This document shows, in pieces, positions 53,069 to 62,726 of a stretch of DNA of 64,000 nt. The notes under the pieces were generated by a model. That model worked only from the letters and a program-made list of their open reading frames with translations, was not told where the DNA came from and searched no databases. Position 1 is the stretch's first letter; every line of letters starts with the position of its first letter. The translations under genes and the position numbers were made by a program. This DNA comes from Varroa destructor (taxonomy: Eukaryota > Arthropoda > Arachnida > Mesostigmata > Varroidae), in the NCBI RefSeq assembly GCF_002443255.2, contig NW_019211460.1:34571952-34635951 (forward strand), in the 5' to 3' direction.

Positions 53069-55210
53069 ATGGACTATTTCGTTGCAGACATCATGAAAAG
53101 TGGCTTAGAAATCCCCGTCGAAGACGAGTCACCTGAACCAATCGGATTGAGTTTCAAATGGGTACACGGCGACGTCAGTCATCTATGCGGAGCGATTGTT
53201 GAGCGCTTTGCGGACGCAACCACACTGACGTGTCCATTATGCAACTGTGTATTCCAAAACGAAGGCCGGCCTCGGGATCTGCTATTTACTCACCTTCAGG
53301 AAGTGCATTTCTCTTATGAATATGGTTGTATATTCCGTTGTTCAACATGCAAATCTCAATTTGCTACAAGTAAAAATGCTGCGACTCATCTCAATACGTT
53401 TCCAAAGCACGCCGTCAAATGCTCTCTATGTCGAGCTGTTTTAGAAAAAAGTAAACTACGAAGTCATTTTGCAGGACAACATGTCATCGATTTCTGTTCG
53501 GCCATCGAGGACGAACTTAACGCGGCCGGCCTCGACGAATTGGTGGAGCACATTAAAGCGTATGCAGCCGTACGACGAAACAATCGAACCATTACAACAA
53601 CAGACATCCGGCGGTTTGAGCGAACTCCTGTTCGAAATTCGGAACGCAACAAGAGTCTCATCTGCGGACTTATCACCGAGTTCCATTGTTCTAACGACGA
53701 ATGCTGCCTCATCCATCAAAAGTACAAGAAAGTGTACGAACGCTATTGTCGGGACGGCATGTTCCGATGTCCGATGTGCCTGAAAGCATACATAAATATG
53801 CCGGCCGTCGGCATTGGGCATCTCATACTCGAGCACAGCCTCCAGTTGCTTACGCATAAATACGACTGTACGAATTGCGAAGAACGGTTTGGTGACGTCT
53901 TCCACGCTTCAGAACACGTATCGACTGGTCATGTCTTATTTTGCAGTATATGCAGCTCGTATTTGCAGGATGTGCCCTCCATTCGGGAGCATCTAAATAG
54001 ACATCATTCTAGCCTTATCATGGAAGTTACTGACAGACTTTTGCGTATCAATCCCGAGCGAAACTTGGTCAACGAGCTCACGTCGATCTGCTATCGGGAT
54101 GGCATACTCCGCTGCATGAAGTGCGCCATCCTGCTACCCGCGGATGCGGAAGAATTCGAAGAACATGTTATCCTCTATCATCTCGGGATGCGCCCAATGC
54201 GCTGCAAGTGGTGCGATCGACCATGTACTGAAGAAGAGTCAAAACGGCATGTTTTATGCTGTAAGAAGATACCCGAAAGGGAGACACCTTGCTTCACTTG
54301 TAACGTTGATAATTGCGGATCACCCTCTGATGCGATTGGAGCTCACTTCAAGCAAACTCACTGGAACCTCGTAAAACCAGTTATCCTGAGTATGCTTACT
54401 CGCGCCAGGCAACTCTACCCTGAATGGGCATATATTTTGACAGCCTACCGAGAACGGGTTGCGCCGATGCAATTAATGCTTAGTACGGTTCCTCCTACCG
54501 TAGTAGATGAGCAGTGTTGCCAACAGCATTGGACCAAGTCACAAGCTCTTCTTGAGCACATTTTGGCACAACACGTTCCCTTAGACCAACCGTGGTTCAT
54601 CTTCAAAGCTTCGTCTGACCCCTTTCAACGTCTCGCTTGCTCTCTCTGTGAGAAGCCTGTCTTTGAAACGACATGGGTATGCCACGTGCTTGAATACCAC
54701 CGTAATCTTCTGCAAGACGCCCTCGATAAACGCCTCTCGGAGGTTCTTTCACTCTGCGGATTCGATCTTAAGTTCACACCGATTGGCGAACTGCCAGTTA
54801 TCAAAGCCGAAATAAAAGACGAGGTCGTGTTGACCCCGATGGACGACCTTGAGGTTCTCGAGGAGCTTCCATCCGAAGAGTACATTGATGTCAAGTCAAG
54901 TATGAATTTGAAAAAAGAAGATACCGAAATAAAACCATCCTTCATCAATCTTGAAAAATGCTGTGAGGTCAGCGATAGCATAATAGAGTCAAACGAGGAT
55001 GACTTCCAGCAACCAACAGGAACCTTCCAGCATGCGAAAAAGCTGCCTAGCCTTAGCCGTAAGGAGAGACGTATTGTACTGGCCTACGACGACGTTAAAC
55101 TAACAAGCACCCCGTTAGTAATGTTAGGTTCTCGTCTGGACGAGATCATCGGTGAAATAAAATTTTCATGTAAGCAAGAACTTTTATCCCAGCCGAATAT
55201 TAACTGCTGA
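53069..55210 (+). CDS. Multi-finger C2H2/C2HC zinc-finger protein
   Basis: This encodes 713 residues, probably a nuclear nucleic-acid-binding protein; no specific family is recognised. I chose the ATG at 53069 (GCAAAATGG, strong context). The frame stays open to 52928 but has no earlier ATG. Fingers by residue of the Cys-Cys/His-His set: 55/58/75/80; 91/94/107/114; 118/121/133/138; 234/237/251/256; 267/270/283/288; 292/295/308/312 or 313; 349/352/366/371; 379/382/394/397 (C2HC); 411/416/426/431; a degenerate one at 484-502; 524/527/539/544. Spacing is irregular, and the TGEKP linker of classical DNA-binding arrays is absent. Groups of three fingers followed by a helical segment recur (about 55-175, 234-340, 349-460, partial 484-563). 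The tail (570-650) is acidic with three psi-K-x-E SUMO-type motifs (IKAE 578, IKDE 582, LKKE 614). No intron lies in the coding part. Confidence 0.88.
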   Translation: MDYFVADIMKSGLEIPVEDESPEPIGLSFKWVHGDVSHLCGAIVERFADATTLTCPLCNCVFQNEGRPRDLLFTHLQEVHFSYEYGCIFRCSTCKSQFATSKNAATHLNTFPKHAVKCSLCRAVLEKSKLRSHFAGQHVIDFCSAIEDELNAAGLDELVEHIKAYAAVRRNNRTITTTDIRRFERTPVRNSERNKSLICGLITEFHCSNDECCLIHQKYKKVYERYCRDGMFRCPMCLKAYINMPAVGIGHLILEHSLQLLTHKYDCTNCEERFGDVFHASEHVSTGHVLFCSICSSYLQDVPSIREHLNRHHSSLIMEVTDRLLRINPERNLVNELTSICYRDGILRCMKCAILLPADAEEFEEHVILYHLGMRPMRCKWCDRPCTEEESKRHVLCCKKIPERETPCFTCNVDNCGSPSDAIGAHFKQTHWNLVKPVILSMLTRARQLYPEWAYILTAYRERVAPMQLMLSTVPPTVVDEQCCQQHWTKSQALLEHILAQHVPLDQPWFIFKASSDPFQRLACSLCEKPVFETTWVCHVLEYHRNLLQDALDKRLSEVLSLCGFDLKFTPIGELPVIKAEIKDEVVLTPMDDLEVLEELPSEEYIDVKSSMNLKKEDTEIKPSFINLEKCCEVSDSIIESNEDDFQQPTGTFQHAKKLPSLSRKERRIVLAYDDVKLTSTPLVMLGSRLDEIIGEIKFSCKQELLSQPNINC

Positions 55211-55287
55211 CCGTTTCTATCCTCCCAAACTAATTCAGTAGACCCTATGCTATACTTGTAGAAGGTACAATACACAAGGACATACGT

Positions 55288-55581
55288 ATGTTCATCTACC
55301 TAACACATTTAATACATTCAGGCCTTAATGAAGTCAGTTTTAGTGATGATCCCGTACTTGAGCCATACGCTTTAATTTTTTATAACAATTGTGTGTATTT
55401 TAGTTTCGACCATGTACAATTGTTTTTAAACTGGCCGTCGAAGTATTTACCTAATGATCTAAGTATGCTAGGTTTTTCATTCCTTTCAGGATCTGTATAC
55501 AATCTAAATTGGCGATTAAGTAGATTCTGCCGAACTGAGCTTGAGCCTGACGATGAAATGAAACTCATGCAAAAAAGATAA
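55288..55581 (+). CDS. Doubtful 97-codon ORF in the zinc-finger 3' UTR
   Basis: An ATG-started frame lies between the zinc-finger stop and its likely poly(A) signal. It encodes a hydrophobic and aromatic-rich peptide (MFIYLTHLIHSGLNEVSF...) ending LEPDDEMKLMQKR. No domain is recognised, and its position in the probable 3' UTR makes translation unlikely. An antisense frame overlaps it. Confidence 0.12.
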   Translation: MFIYLTHLIHSGLNEVSFSDDPVLEPYALIFYNNCVYFSFDHVQLFLNWPSKYLPNDLSMLGFSFLSGSVYNLNWRLSRFCRTELEPDDEMKLMQKR

Positions 55582-55631
55582 ACCAAAGCTTATACTTTAT
55601 ATTACACATGCTAAATGAATATAGCTGCTGA

Positions 55632-55637
55632 AATAAA
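55632..55637 (+). terminator. Poly(A) signal AATAAA, zinc-finger gene
   Basis: A canonical AATAAA about 420 bases after the stop at 55210, followed by a T-rich stretch (55648-55680) suitable as the downstream element. It is the first canonical hexamer I noticed after the gene. Confidence 0.55.
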
Positions 55638-55689
55638 AGTATTTTCTACTTTTAAATTTACTTTTTTTTAATGTCTTTTTACCTATGCA

Positions 55690-57243
55690 CGTTCTATTAG
55701 TGGCAATAACTACGTGAGTAAGTAAATAGAGTTGACTAAATGTGTCGAAGGATGATACAGCCAATGCTTCATATTTTTCCTTTGGTCACTGTAGTGGCCA
55801 CTTCATTGAAAAAGCAAATCGCGGTGAAACGAAAAATCGGAGCATGGACGCTGTACTCTGCAGATGCTAGGACATTTTCAAAAATTTTTACTACGAAATA
55901 TCTACTAGTCCTATTAGATTAGCGAATTACTAACCTTCAGATTGTCGGATCAGTTAAGGAGCCCGCGTGAAAGAAGTTCGTAAACGAATTGATTCCTGGG
56001 CTGCCAAGGCCTACCATTATCAGGCAACGAGTAAATCTATGCTACGGAATTTGTTACATTGGAATTTTACAATGTTTCTCGTCATGGCACCGAATGTAAT
56101 AGGACATATTGGTATATTAGATATTTATACGCAAAGTATCACTCCTTTTCGAAGTGCCTCTGATTTAGAGCGCAATTAATCGTCATGTCTTCTTTCCATA
56201 TCTCAGTATTTTATTGGGCATCTGACGACAGTAATGGAGTGTATGTCAAATCTTATCTTGAGCAATTAATGGAGCGAAATCCCAGTAGAGCAGGAAATGT
56301 TAGGACGGCGCTTATACGAGAAAATTCATTATGGGTGAAAAATAAGCGGGGACTCTTTTAAGGCGTCCTTCTTCCCGTTCCGTTCCCCGCCAGTTCATCT
56401 AATACATTCAACATGACGCAGAACCCTAAAGGAGCGGAATTTATAATAGCAGCTTGCTGGTCTGGCCTCTTGATTGGCGCTGAAATAAACGCCTGATCGT
56501 TTTTAGCTTTGAATACATTATTTTCTGCCAAAAACGGTGTGGTGATGTAGCTTAATTAGTAACTTAGGAGCCACGAACACGTTGCCAACATAGGAGCTTA
56601 TCGTATTCAGCATGACTTGCAATCTTAAATTTTGATCGAACACCATTAAGTGGCCGGTTGTGATCATTACGGTGTTTCCAATCCAATCGAATAACTAGAA
56701 CTTAGATTCCTCCTGCGTATGCACCCAAATGGATTGTAATCGAGCTCATACCATGCGATCGACGTGTAAGTACGCAGGATATACTCAAAATATAAAGCCA
56801 CAATCAAAACGAAATCGTTTGAAAGGCACACGTTTACAGTTGATTTCTTAACTTATTAAAATGTAACTTTTTAAATTTTACTGTCCCGTGCTAAATGTTT
56901 CCGTCTCATAATTCAATTATGTGTTTATCACCGATATATGAATGTGGCCAATAGTCAATAGATGCTTAACAGACCGGTGAACGAGAAACGGCACATTTAT
57001 CAGTTCAGTCATTTCAACAGAGGGGGTCGCACGGTAGACATGCTATTTCGTAGCGTCACTATAGTGACGTGCATTTCCTGGAACACAATTCAACGTAAAG
57101 CGTTTGAAAATTGGGTTCATTCTTGAAAAATTATATTACACACATGGTTACAATATGGACTCTTATCTGTCTGATGTTTAAGTATTCCGAAGTTTCTGTC
57201 TGGAACATGAGCGTTGTTTCAGATGGCTGGCTCTATTACAGCC
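55690..57243. other. Intergenic spacer, nothing recognised
   Basis: AT-rich sequence with only short frames of 60-70 codons (55740-55922, 55967-56179) that lack recognisable content. Confidence 0.6.
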
Positions 57244-57768
57244 TCAGTTAGTAAAAGATAGTAATACAAGCCAGGCTAAGGTGATTACTATATATCCTTT
57301 ATCTAGCTGATTTGAATAAAGATGTTGATAAACTCTCGAGGCGAACACATAACATACAAACTCCACTAGATCATTTAGTTCTCTTGTGGCTTCGCTACTG
57401 AGAGCATGAACCGTTGCAGCTGGATCATCATATGAGTTAATACCCGCCCCATAGGCTAGTATAGGTAAATACGTCGTACCGATATCGCACAAAAATCCTG
57501 CCCCAAACTCCCGGAACAGAGCTACAGTAGTAGACGCTCCAGTCAGAACGACTGGGGCGCCTAGTACCGACCGACGAGGTAGACAGCAGCGAAGAAGATC
57601 TACAAATGGGTCAGAAAACCCTAAACACAGAACCAATGAAAGACAGGACGAAGAAACGAAATCTTGCCAGTATACCGGAGGGTAGCTTAAGCTCCCCCCG
57701 AAGGGATAGCAAAAGACGCTGTAGCGACGGCGGCAAACTATTGAAGGTGGACCGACCCAAAATGACAG
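57244..57768 (-). CDS. Possible terminal exon of an unrecognised gene
   Basis: A minus-strand frame is open for about 174 codons and ends at a TGA at 57244. It lacks a good ATG, so it would need an upstream exon. Acceptor-like sites occur inside it, for example CGGTACTAG before a segment starting near 57560 and TGTGTTTAG further upstream. The part after about 57560 looks most protein-like: APVVLTGASTTVALFREFGA, then a stretch including YDDPAATVHALSSEATRELN, then a hydrophobic end (IVITLAWLVLLSF) that could span a membrane. I recognise no family. Phase does not join cleanly to the open frame at 57931-58182. It could be part of a small multi-exon gene or a chance ORF. Confidence 0.28.
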   Translation of the reverse strand: MSFWVGPPSIVCRRRYSVFCYPFGGSLSYPPVYWQDFVSSSCLSLVLCLGFSDPFVDLLRCCLPRRSVLGAPVVLTGASTTVALFREFGAGFLCDIGTTYLPILAYGAGINSYDDPAATVHALSSEATRELNDLVEFVCYVFASRVYQHLYSNQLDKGYIVITLAWLVLLSFTN

Positions 57769-57930
57769 TCAGTCAAAAGGACAGGCAGAGAGCAAGGGGA
57801 AATCGAGGAAACAAAACGGAGGTTGAACCCTTTCTTTCTTGACAAGCGCCTTCAGAGGCTTTACCCCTCGAGTTTCGATAGCGCTCCCGTGCGCGGTTAG
57901 GGGTTCGCTCAAAAAGACCAACTTTTGAAA

Positions 57931-58182
57931 TCAGCCATCTGAATAGCTAACAAGGGATAAACTTCTTAGTGAAGAAACCTTGACAAGCTTGACGAGAACA
58001 ATGCCGAGGAATATCTCCCGCGGTGTAGCTGCAAACGGAACTATCGGAAACTCGCTGGCGCCGGCAATCACCGAATCATTATACGAAATATAAACGTGTA
58101 CTAAATCAGGTTGCTGATCTCGTGCTAGTTTGTCAGCTCTCCTAGAGGTTATTTTTTGCCAACAAAAACGAAATAGAGACAT
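57931..58182 (-). CDS. Possible first exon of an unrecognised gene
   Basis: This ATG-started minus frame has 83 codons. It begins MSLFRFCWQKITSRRADKLA, an arginine/lysine-rich, acid-poor start reminiscent of a mitochondrial targeting peptide, and continues with a segment holding ASEFPIVPFAATPREIFLGI. A weak donor-like AAG|GTTTCT follows LVKLVK. The start context is poor (C at -3). No homologue is recognised. It may belong with the frame at 57244-57768, but I could not find a splice that keeps phase with a strong donor. Confidence 0.22.
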   Translation of the reverse strand: MSLFRFCWQKITSRRADKLARDQQPDLVHVYISYNDSVIAGASEFPIVPFAATPREIFLGIVLVKLVKVSSLRSLSLVSYSDG

Positions 58183-59570
58183 CAGATTTCTGTTCGTTTT
58201 TTTGGCGCTCGTTACAGAAGTAGTAATTCGTGAATGATTCCTATTCCTAGTCGGTGTCCTGTTTATTCCTTGTTGTGTTGTACTAGAAACAGAGATACTG
58301 TTGAAAAGGCCTACGAACGTTTCACTTCACGAATTATGAATCAGTTTTAATTAAACATTTGATTGGTCCAAAGCTTGGACAAGTGCTTTGTTTGAAAGCA
58401 GCGAATCAATGGAGAATAGGTAACTGCTTCAAAGGTTCCACTCTGCATCAACAAAAAAAAACTATTTAGTAATATTACTATTAAAATAAAATTCCCGCAA
58501 TATTCGTACAATGGGATGCGTTTTATGTCTGAGTTCGCGAAAGAATTACCAACAAATATAACAATAAGTTAATTTCAACTTGAAACATATATGGATGTAT
58601 GAGTCATTTAAAATCAGTATAAATTCACACCGAAACCTGCATGCACCCCTCAAAAGTTGATTTTCAAAATTTAGATTCGAGTCTCCTCTTATTTGTGCAG
58701 ACAGAACATGTCAAGAGTACCCTAACAAATAGTAGGGCAATAAGGACGTGTATCTGCAACTTGCGTTATAATATTGTACTAAAAGAGCTACGCTCTAATA
58801 AAATGGAACCATAATAGGTGGACCTATCCTTTGAAGTTGCAAATTACGCAGTTTCTCTCGAATTGTTTTCCGTAAACATACGTACGGACAATAGCATACG
58901 GCGTAGTAACAATACGTAAGTTGTAGAGGTACATTATCGTTACCAGACGTTTCTTAGCTTTTGTTGGCCTTTTCTATCGTGTGTGTCATCCATTATAGTT
59001 TTAACATAGCATTTGACATCTTTAAAAATGTGCGAATTTAATAGATAAAGCATAAATACAAGTCAAGTTTTCTACACAGATAGTAATATTGTAGTAATAC
59101 AGACATAAATTGAATATATTAAGATGAGTAGCCAATACCTCTCTGACTGGTAAGTCACGGCGGTTGTGCTTCATGTAATAGCCTAATTTTGAATTCTCCC
59201 GCCACAGCTGATTGCGTGTGAGTTATAGGAAATCATCCCATTGCTGCTAGTTTGACTTACAATTTATAATAATAATCAAAGAATACCTAAGAGAGAAAAA
59301 GTTTTTAAGGCAGTTTTTTTTTATCGACGCTTGTTATTGACTCGTTATGGTAAAAGTACGTATGGATGATAAAGTCTACGTGTCAACTATCAGCTGTTAA
59401 GGTGGCCATATTTGTTTGCGACCGGTCAATGTGCCGGCAAGCAAACATCTTCTGTTCGCATGTATCGACCTGATCCTTTGTGTTAGTGTTAACTGTCAGA
59501 GTGCGTTAGTGTTCGATTGTATAGGTGTTTACTGTGTAGTGGGAACGTCAAACCGTATCGAACTGTGAAC
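58183..59570. other. Intergenic spacer and leader upstream of the ribophorin gene
   Basis: AT-rich sequence without open frames of note. The last 150 bases are less AT-rich and probably contain the promoter and 5' UTR of the ribophorin II gene. I see no convincing TATA box. Confidence 0.5.
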
Positions 59571-59600
59571 ATGTACGTAAACGAGCCTCCTGCTTCCACA

Positions 59601-60452
59601 ATGATAAGAGCGAGAATAGGCGTTGCAATAGTAACGTTGCTATCTTTGTCCAGCTGCGGTGTCCATGGTCAGGCCCCTACGAAGCTGCCGCCCAAGCAAG
59701 TGACAGTCGACGATTTCAAGATTCGGGTAGTAGATGAGGTATCAGCTGCCGACTGGTCGCAGGGCTTCCAAAGTGTAGGCCATTTACAGAAGGGGCCTTC
59801 CCTGCAAATGACCGACGAACAACGATTGCAACTCACATTTTCGGTGGTTGATGCAGCCGGTGCGACAATTCAACCTCAGCAGGTTTTCGTGCGGCTGGCA
59901 TCTCTTCACACGGAGGTTATCCTGCTGCCAAATGCTGACAGCAAGAACCTATACAAACTCGATCTGGATCTGAAAACGAAGGCCAAACTCTTCGATAGCC
60001 TTAATGGCAAATACGAGCTGTCTCTCATCGTTGGCGACTCGAAAATCCAGTCATTCCGTTGGACGATATCTGATGTAGAAATTAAGTTTTCTCAGCCCGG
60101 TTCACCGCCAGAAGACTATTTTGCGCGCAAGCCCGACATCGTGCACACGTTCCGCAAGCCGGAAAAAAGACCGCCTGTTGTCGTCTCAAATGTCTTCTGT
60201 CTTGTAATCATTGGCCTGTTTGGCCTGATGCTGTTCCTATGGATGAAAGTTGGCATATCGATGTCGACCATAACTCCATCGTCACTTCTGTTCCAGGCAT
60301 CGCTCGGAGCCATCCTCTACATCGAGTATCTCTTCTACTTAGGCAATAACATGTTCATTACACTGCGCCTCCTCACGTGGGCGGCACCGTTTGCTCTCTA
60401 TTTTGGTAGGAGAATGCTTGCGAATCTAGCCAAGGCTGAATCGCAATGCTAA
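59601..60452 (+). CDS. RPN2: Ribophorin II / Swp1-type OST subunit, short form
   Basis: This encodes a subunit of the oligosaccharyltransferase that moves lipid-linked glycan onto Asn residues of nascent proteins in the ER. The start at 59601 (A at -3) gives 283 residues opening with a signal peptide (MIRARIGVAIVTLLSLSSCG, cleavage likely near VHGQ). An ATG at 59571 would add ten residues in front. The lumenal domain holds family-typical blocks: QQVFVRLASLHTEV, KNLYKLDLDL, YELSLIVGD, DVEIKF and, before the membrane, HTFRKPEKRPPVVVSN, close to the vertebrate FREPEKRPPTVVSN. Three hydrophobic segments follow at about 193-214, 227-247 and 254-270, with a short polar tail. Vertebrate RPN2 is about 630 residues. 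Only the C-terminal domain is present here, giving nearly the length of yeast Swp1 (about 286). The gene has one exon and is convergent with dmc1. Confidence 0.93.
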   Translation: MIRARIGVAIVTLLSLSSCGVHGQAPTKLPPKQVTVDDFKIRVVDEVSAADWSQGFQSVGHLQKGPSLQMTDEQRLQLTFSVVDAAGATIQPQQVFVRLASLHTEVILLPNADSKNLYKLDLDLKTKAKLFDSLNGKYELSLIVGDSKIQSFRWTISDVEIKFSQPGSPPEDYFARKPDIVHTFRKPEKRPPVVVSNVFCLVIIGLFGLMLFLWMKVGISMSTITPSSLLFQASLGAILYIEYLFYLGNNMFITLRLLTWAAPFALYFGRRMLANLAKAESQC

Positions 60453-60489
60453 ACCACCGATACATAGCAACTGGGCCAGACTAGGCCCA

Positions 60490-60495
60490 ATTAAA
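60490..60495 (+). terminator. Poly(A) signal ATTAAA, ribophorin gene
   Basis: ATTAAA 38 bases after the stop codon, giving a very short 3' UTR if used. Confidence 0.4.
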
Positions 60496-61090
60496 TCAGG
60501 CCGAACAACTCTACTAATATAAACGCCTCAAAAATTCATTCGGCCTATTAGGAAAGGTGAACCTCTGGAAAATGACACGCATCTGGCTCGCTTCCTCCCA
60601 TCCCTTTACGATGGTGTCCTAGAAATGATCAGAGACTGCGGATTTTTCTATTACGAGTTGTACGCTTTGGTAAAAAGGGGTCGATTGCTTGCTATGAACC
60701 AACCAGGATAGTACTCGCCATTTACTCAAGGTGGCGACAAGTCATTTTTAAAGATTATCACTTATAATATTGATTACAGTAGCGATATTAACATGCAGCT
60801 GAACAGAGTGAAAGTGTGTGTTGACAGGTAGTATAAAATGGTGGAGGTTTAAAGTCGAAAAGGTCTGTCGATATTTAATAACGATTTACGGTTATCGAAG
60901 AGTATCAAAAACAAAAAGGAATTTACTCAGTAACTTTACTTGTACAGAATGTTTGGTAGAATTTGTAACCGCTAATAAGTTCGTGAATCAGGCTGTCGAA
61001 TGAAAAGAAATGTGTAAGGATAAAATAGGGAACACTTAGAGAGAATGTATAAGTGTGCACGCATGCATGTGCAAATTTTCTTTTTTGAAA

Positions 61091-61096
61091 AATAAA
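61091..61096 (+). terminator. Alternative poly(A) signal AATAAA
   Basis: A canonical AATAAA about 640 bases after the ribophorin stop, a possible distal poly(A) site for that gene. Confidence 0.35.
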
Positions 61097-61099
61097 GTG

Positions 61100-62726
61100 C
61101 ATTTCTTATGACGAGATACTACTTGTTATCGTTTTGATGTTTATGAATTGTGATTCCGGCGAAGGAAAAGAACGCCATATGAATGAAAAACGGTAGGAAA
61201 GTTTTCATAGGTGCAGTGATGAATCTCTGTGGTGGCATTAATATCTTATGAATCTTGGCTTGTGGTGACACCGCTCCCGGTTATAGATAGCATAATTGAA
61301 TTCTTCGTGTTGCCAAATACGGTAGATTTAACATCAAAATAAGCGAAACTCCAACATACTATGGGGTGCTTGGTTTACGTACTCAAGGTCTTAGCTGAAT
61401 AGAAAAACTTAGTGATTTGCGATCCCAATATAAGTGGTTCTAATATAATATCTAATTGCAGACTAGGACAAGATATAGCATCCCGCCTCAGTCTGCAATT
61501 ATATCGTCCAAGCAGTTTCCTATTACAGCGTATCATTGTTTATGGATTAGTGTTGAGTAGTACCTTCTCGAAGTATAGAGAGAGACCTTATATGCATGAA
61601 GTTAATCTACATATCGTCAATTTGTAACACATGGTTACAACTTCCAGCCTTAAAAATAGAAACCGTAAGTAAAGCAATAGTTGATATAGATAATGATATA
61701 TATATATCGATAATGCTGCTTTTTATTTAAAAACTGATAACGTTTTCAGAAAAAATACCCTAAACTGGGCAATTTCTAACCTGGCCCACTGTGTTCCATA
61801 AAACATTAGAGCATCTCTAGTTCCAACCAAACCTGGTGTTGAGCTTTGGAAGCGTACGTATCTGCGGAAAGTTTATAAATCTTTCGTGAGAATTGCTAGG
61901 TGAATTATATAACTGTTGCCATGAGGCAGGAATTATTTACCTAAAAATATGAATTCCGATAATATCTTAAACGCTTTTTCAATAAATATTTGTTTGTTGA
62001 CCAGTCTTTAGTGATATTGTGCCGAAGACTTTACTTCTAACGATTACGTTTCTTTCGTTTCTCCTACGTCTTTATCGGTTATAGCTGTTAGAACAACATT
62101 TAACTTCTAACTTATTCTATAAAATTAGGACTCTAATCGTAATTTGTGAAAGTCATCAAAAGTTGGTTCCACTTTAAGGAAGTATCTGGATTATGTGAAA
62201 AGCAAATACGCTTCATCTATCCCATCTAGTTGGTTAGGTACTTTGACTATCCACGGTTTCGAAGTACTGCCGAACTGCGAAGACTACAGATTAACGAAGC
62301 TTAGAGCCGAGAGCCCTTCGCAATAGAAGAACTACATTTCAGTACAAGAAAGAGAAATGAAGAGAGCTAATTTCCCACAAAAAGGATATCCCATCGACTT
62401 TGATAGTTGCCACTGTAACTGAGAATCTATCTTTTGCATATCCCTCAGTTTAAGAGGTTTCTACGTTCACTTCAGTGCGATGTTTTTATAAATAGTGCTA
62501 GACATGAAATTCCACTGTCTATTTGTGCTTGTTTCAGCGGATAAACTAGTCGTTCGACTAGCCTTCAATGTGATGCACTCAATTTACTTGAATAAAAGGT
62601 TGCAAATAATTCGAATTTGCTTGCTAGTTTACATTGGATTTGAGATTTCATGAGTACGAGTGTTAAATTGATAGGACGGATGTAGTAATATTAAGAACGT
62701 GGTAATAGCTGTTGATCTCAAGAGCA
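61100..62726. other. Spacer between convergent RPN2 and dmc1
   Basis: AT-rich sequence with only short frames (a 71-codon plus frame at 61412-61627 has no recognisable content). It includes the 3' UTR of dmc1 on the minus strand. I saw no AATAAA on that strand in the first few hundred bases after the dmc1 stop; one occurs near 61,720. Confidence 0.6.

Noticed and set aside
53456..53905. 149-codon minus-strand ORF inside the zinc-finger gene
   Set aside because: It is the antisense shadow of the confident plus-strand coding sequence.
59517..59600. Starting the ribophorin protein at TTG 59517 or ATG 59571
   Set aside because: TTG is not a normal animal start. The ATG at 59571 would put ten polar residues before the signal peptide, while 59601 gives a standard signal peptide.
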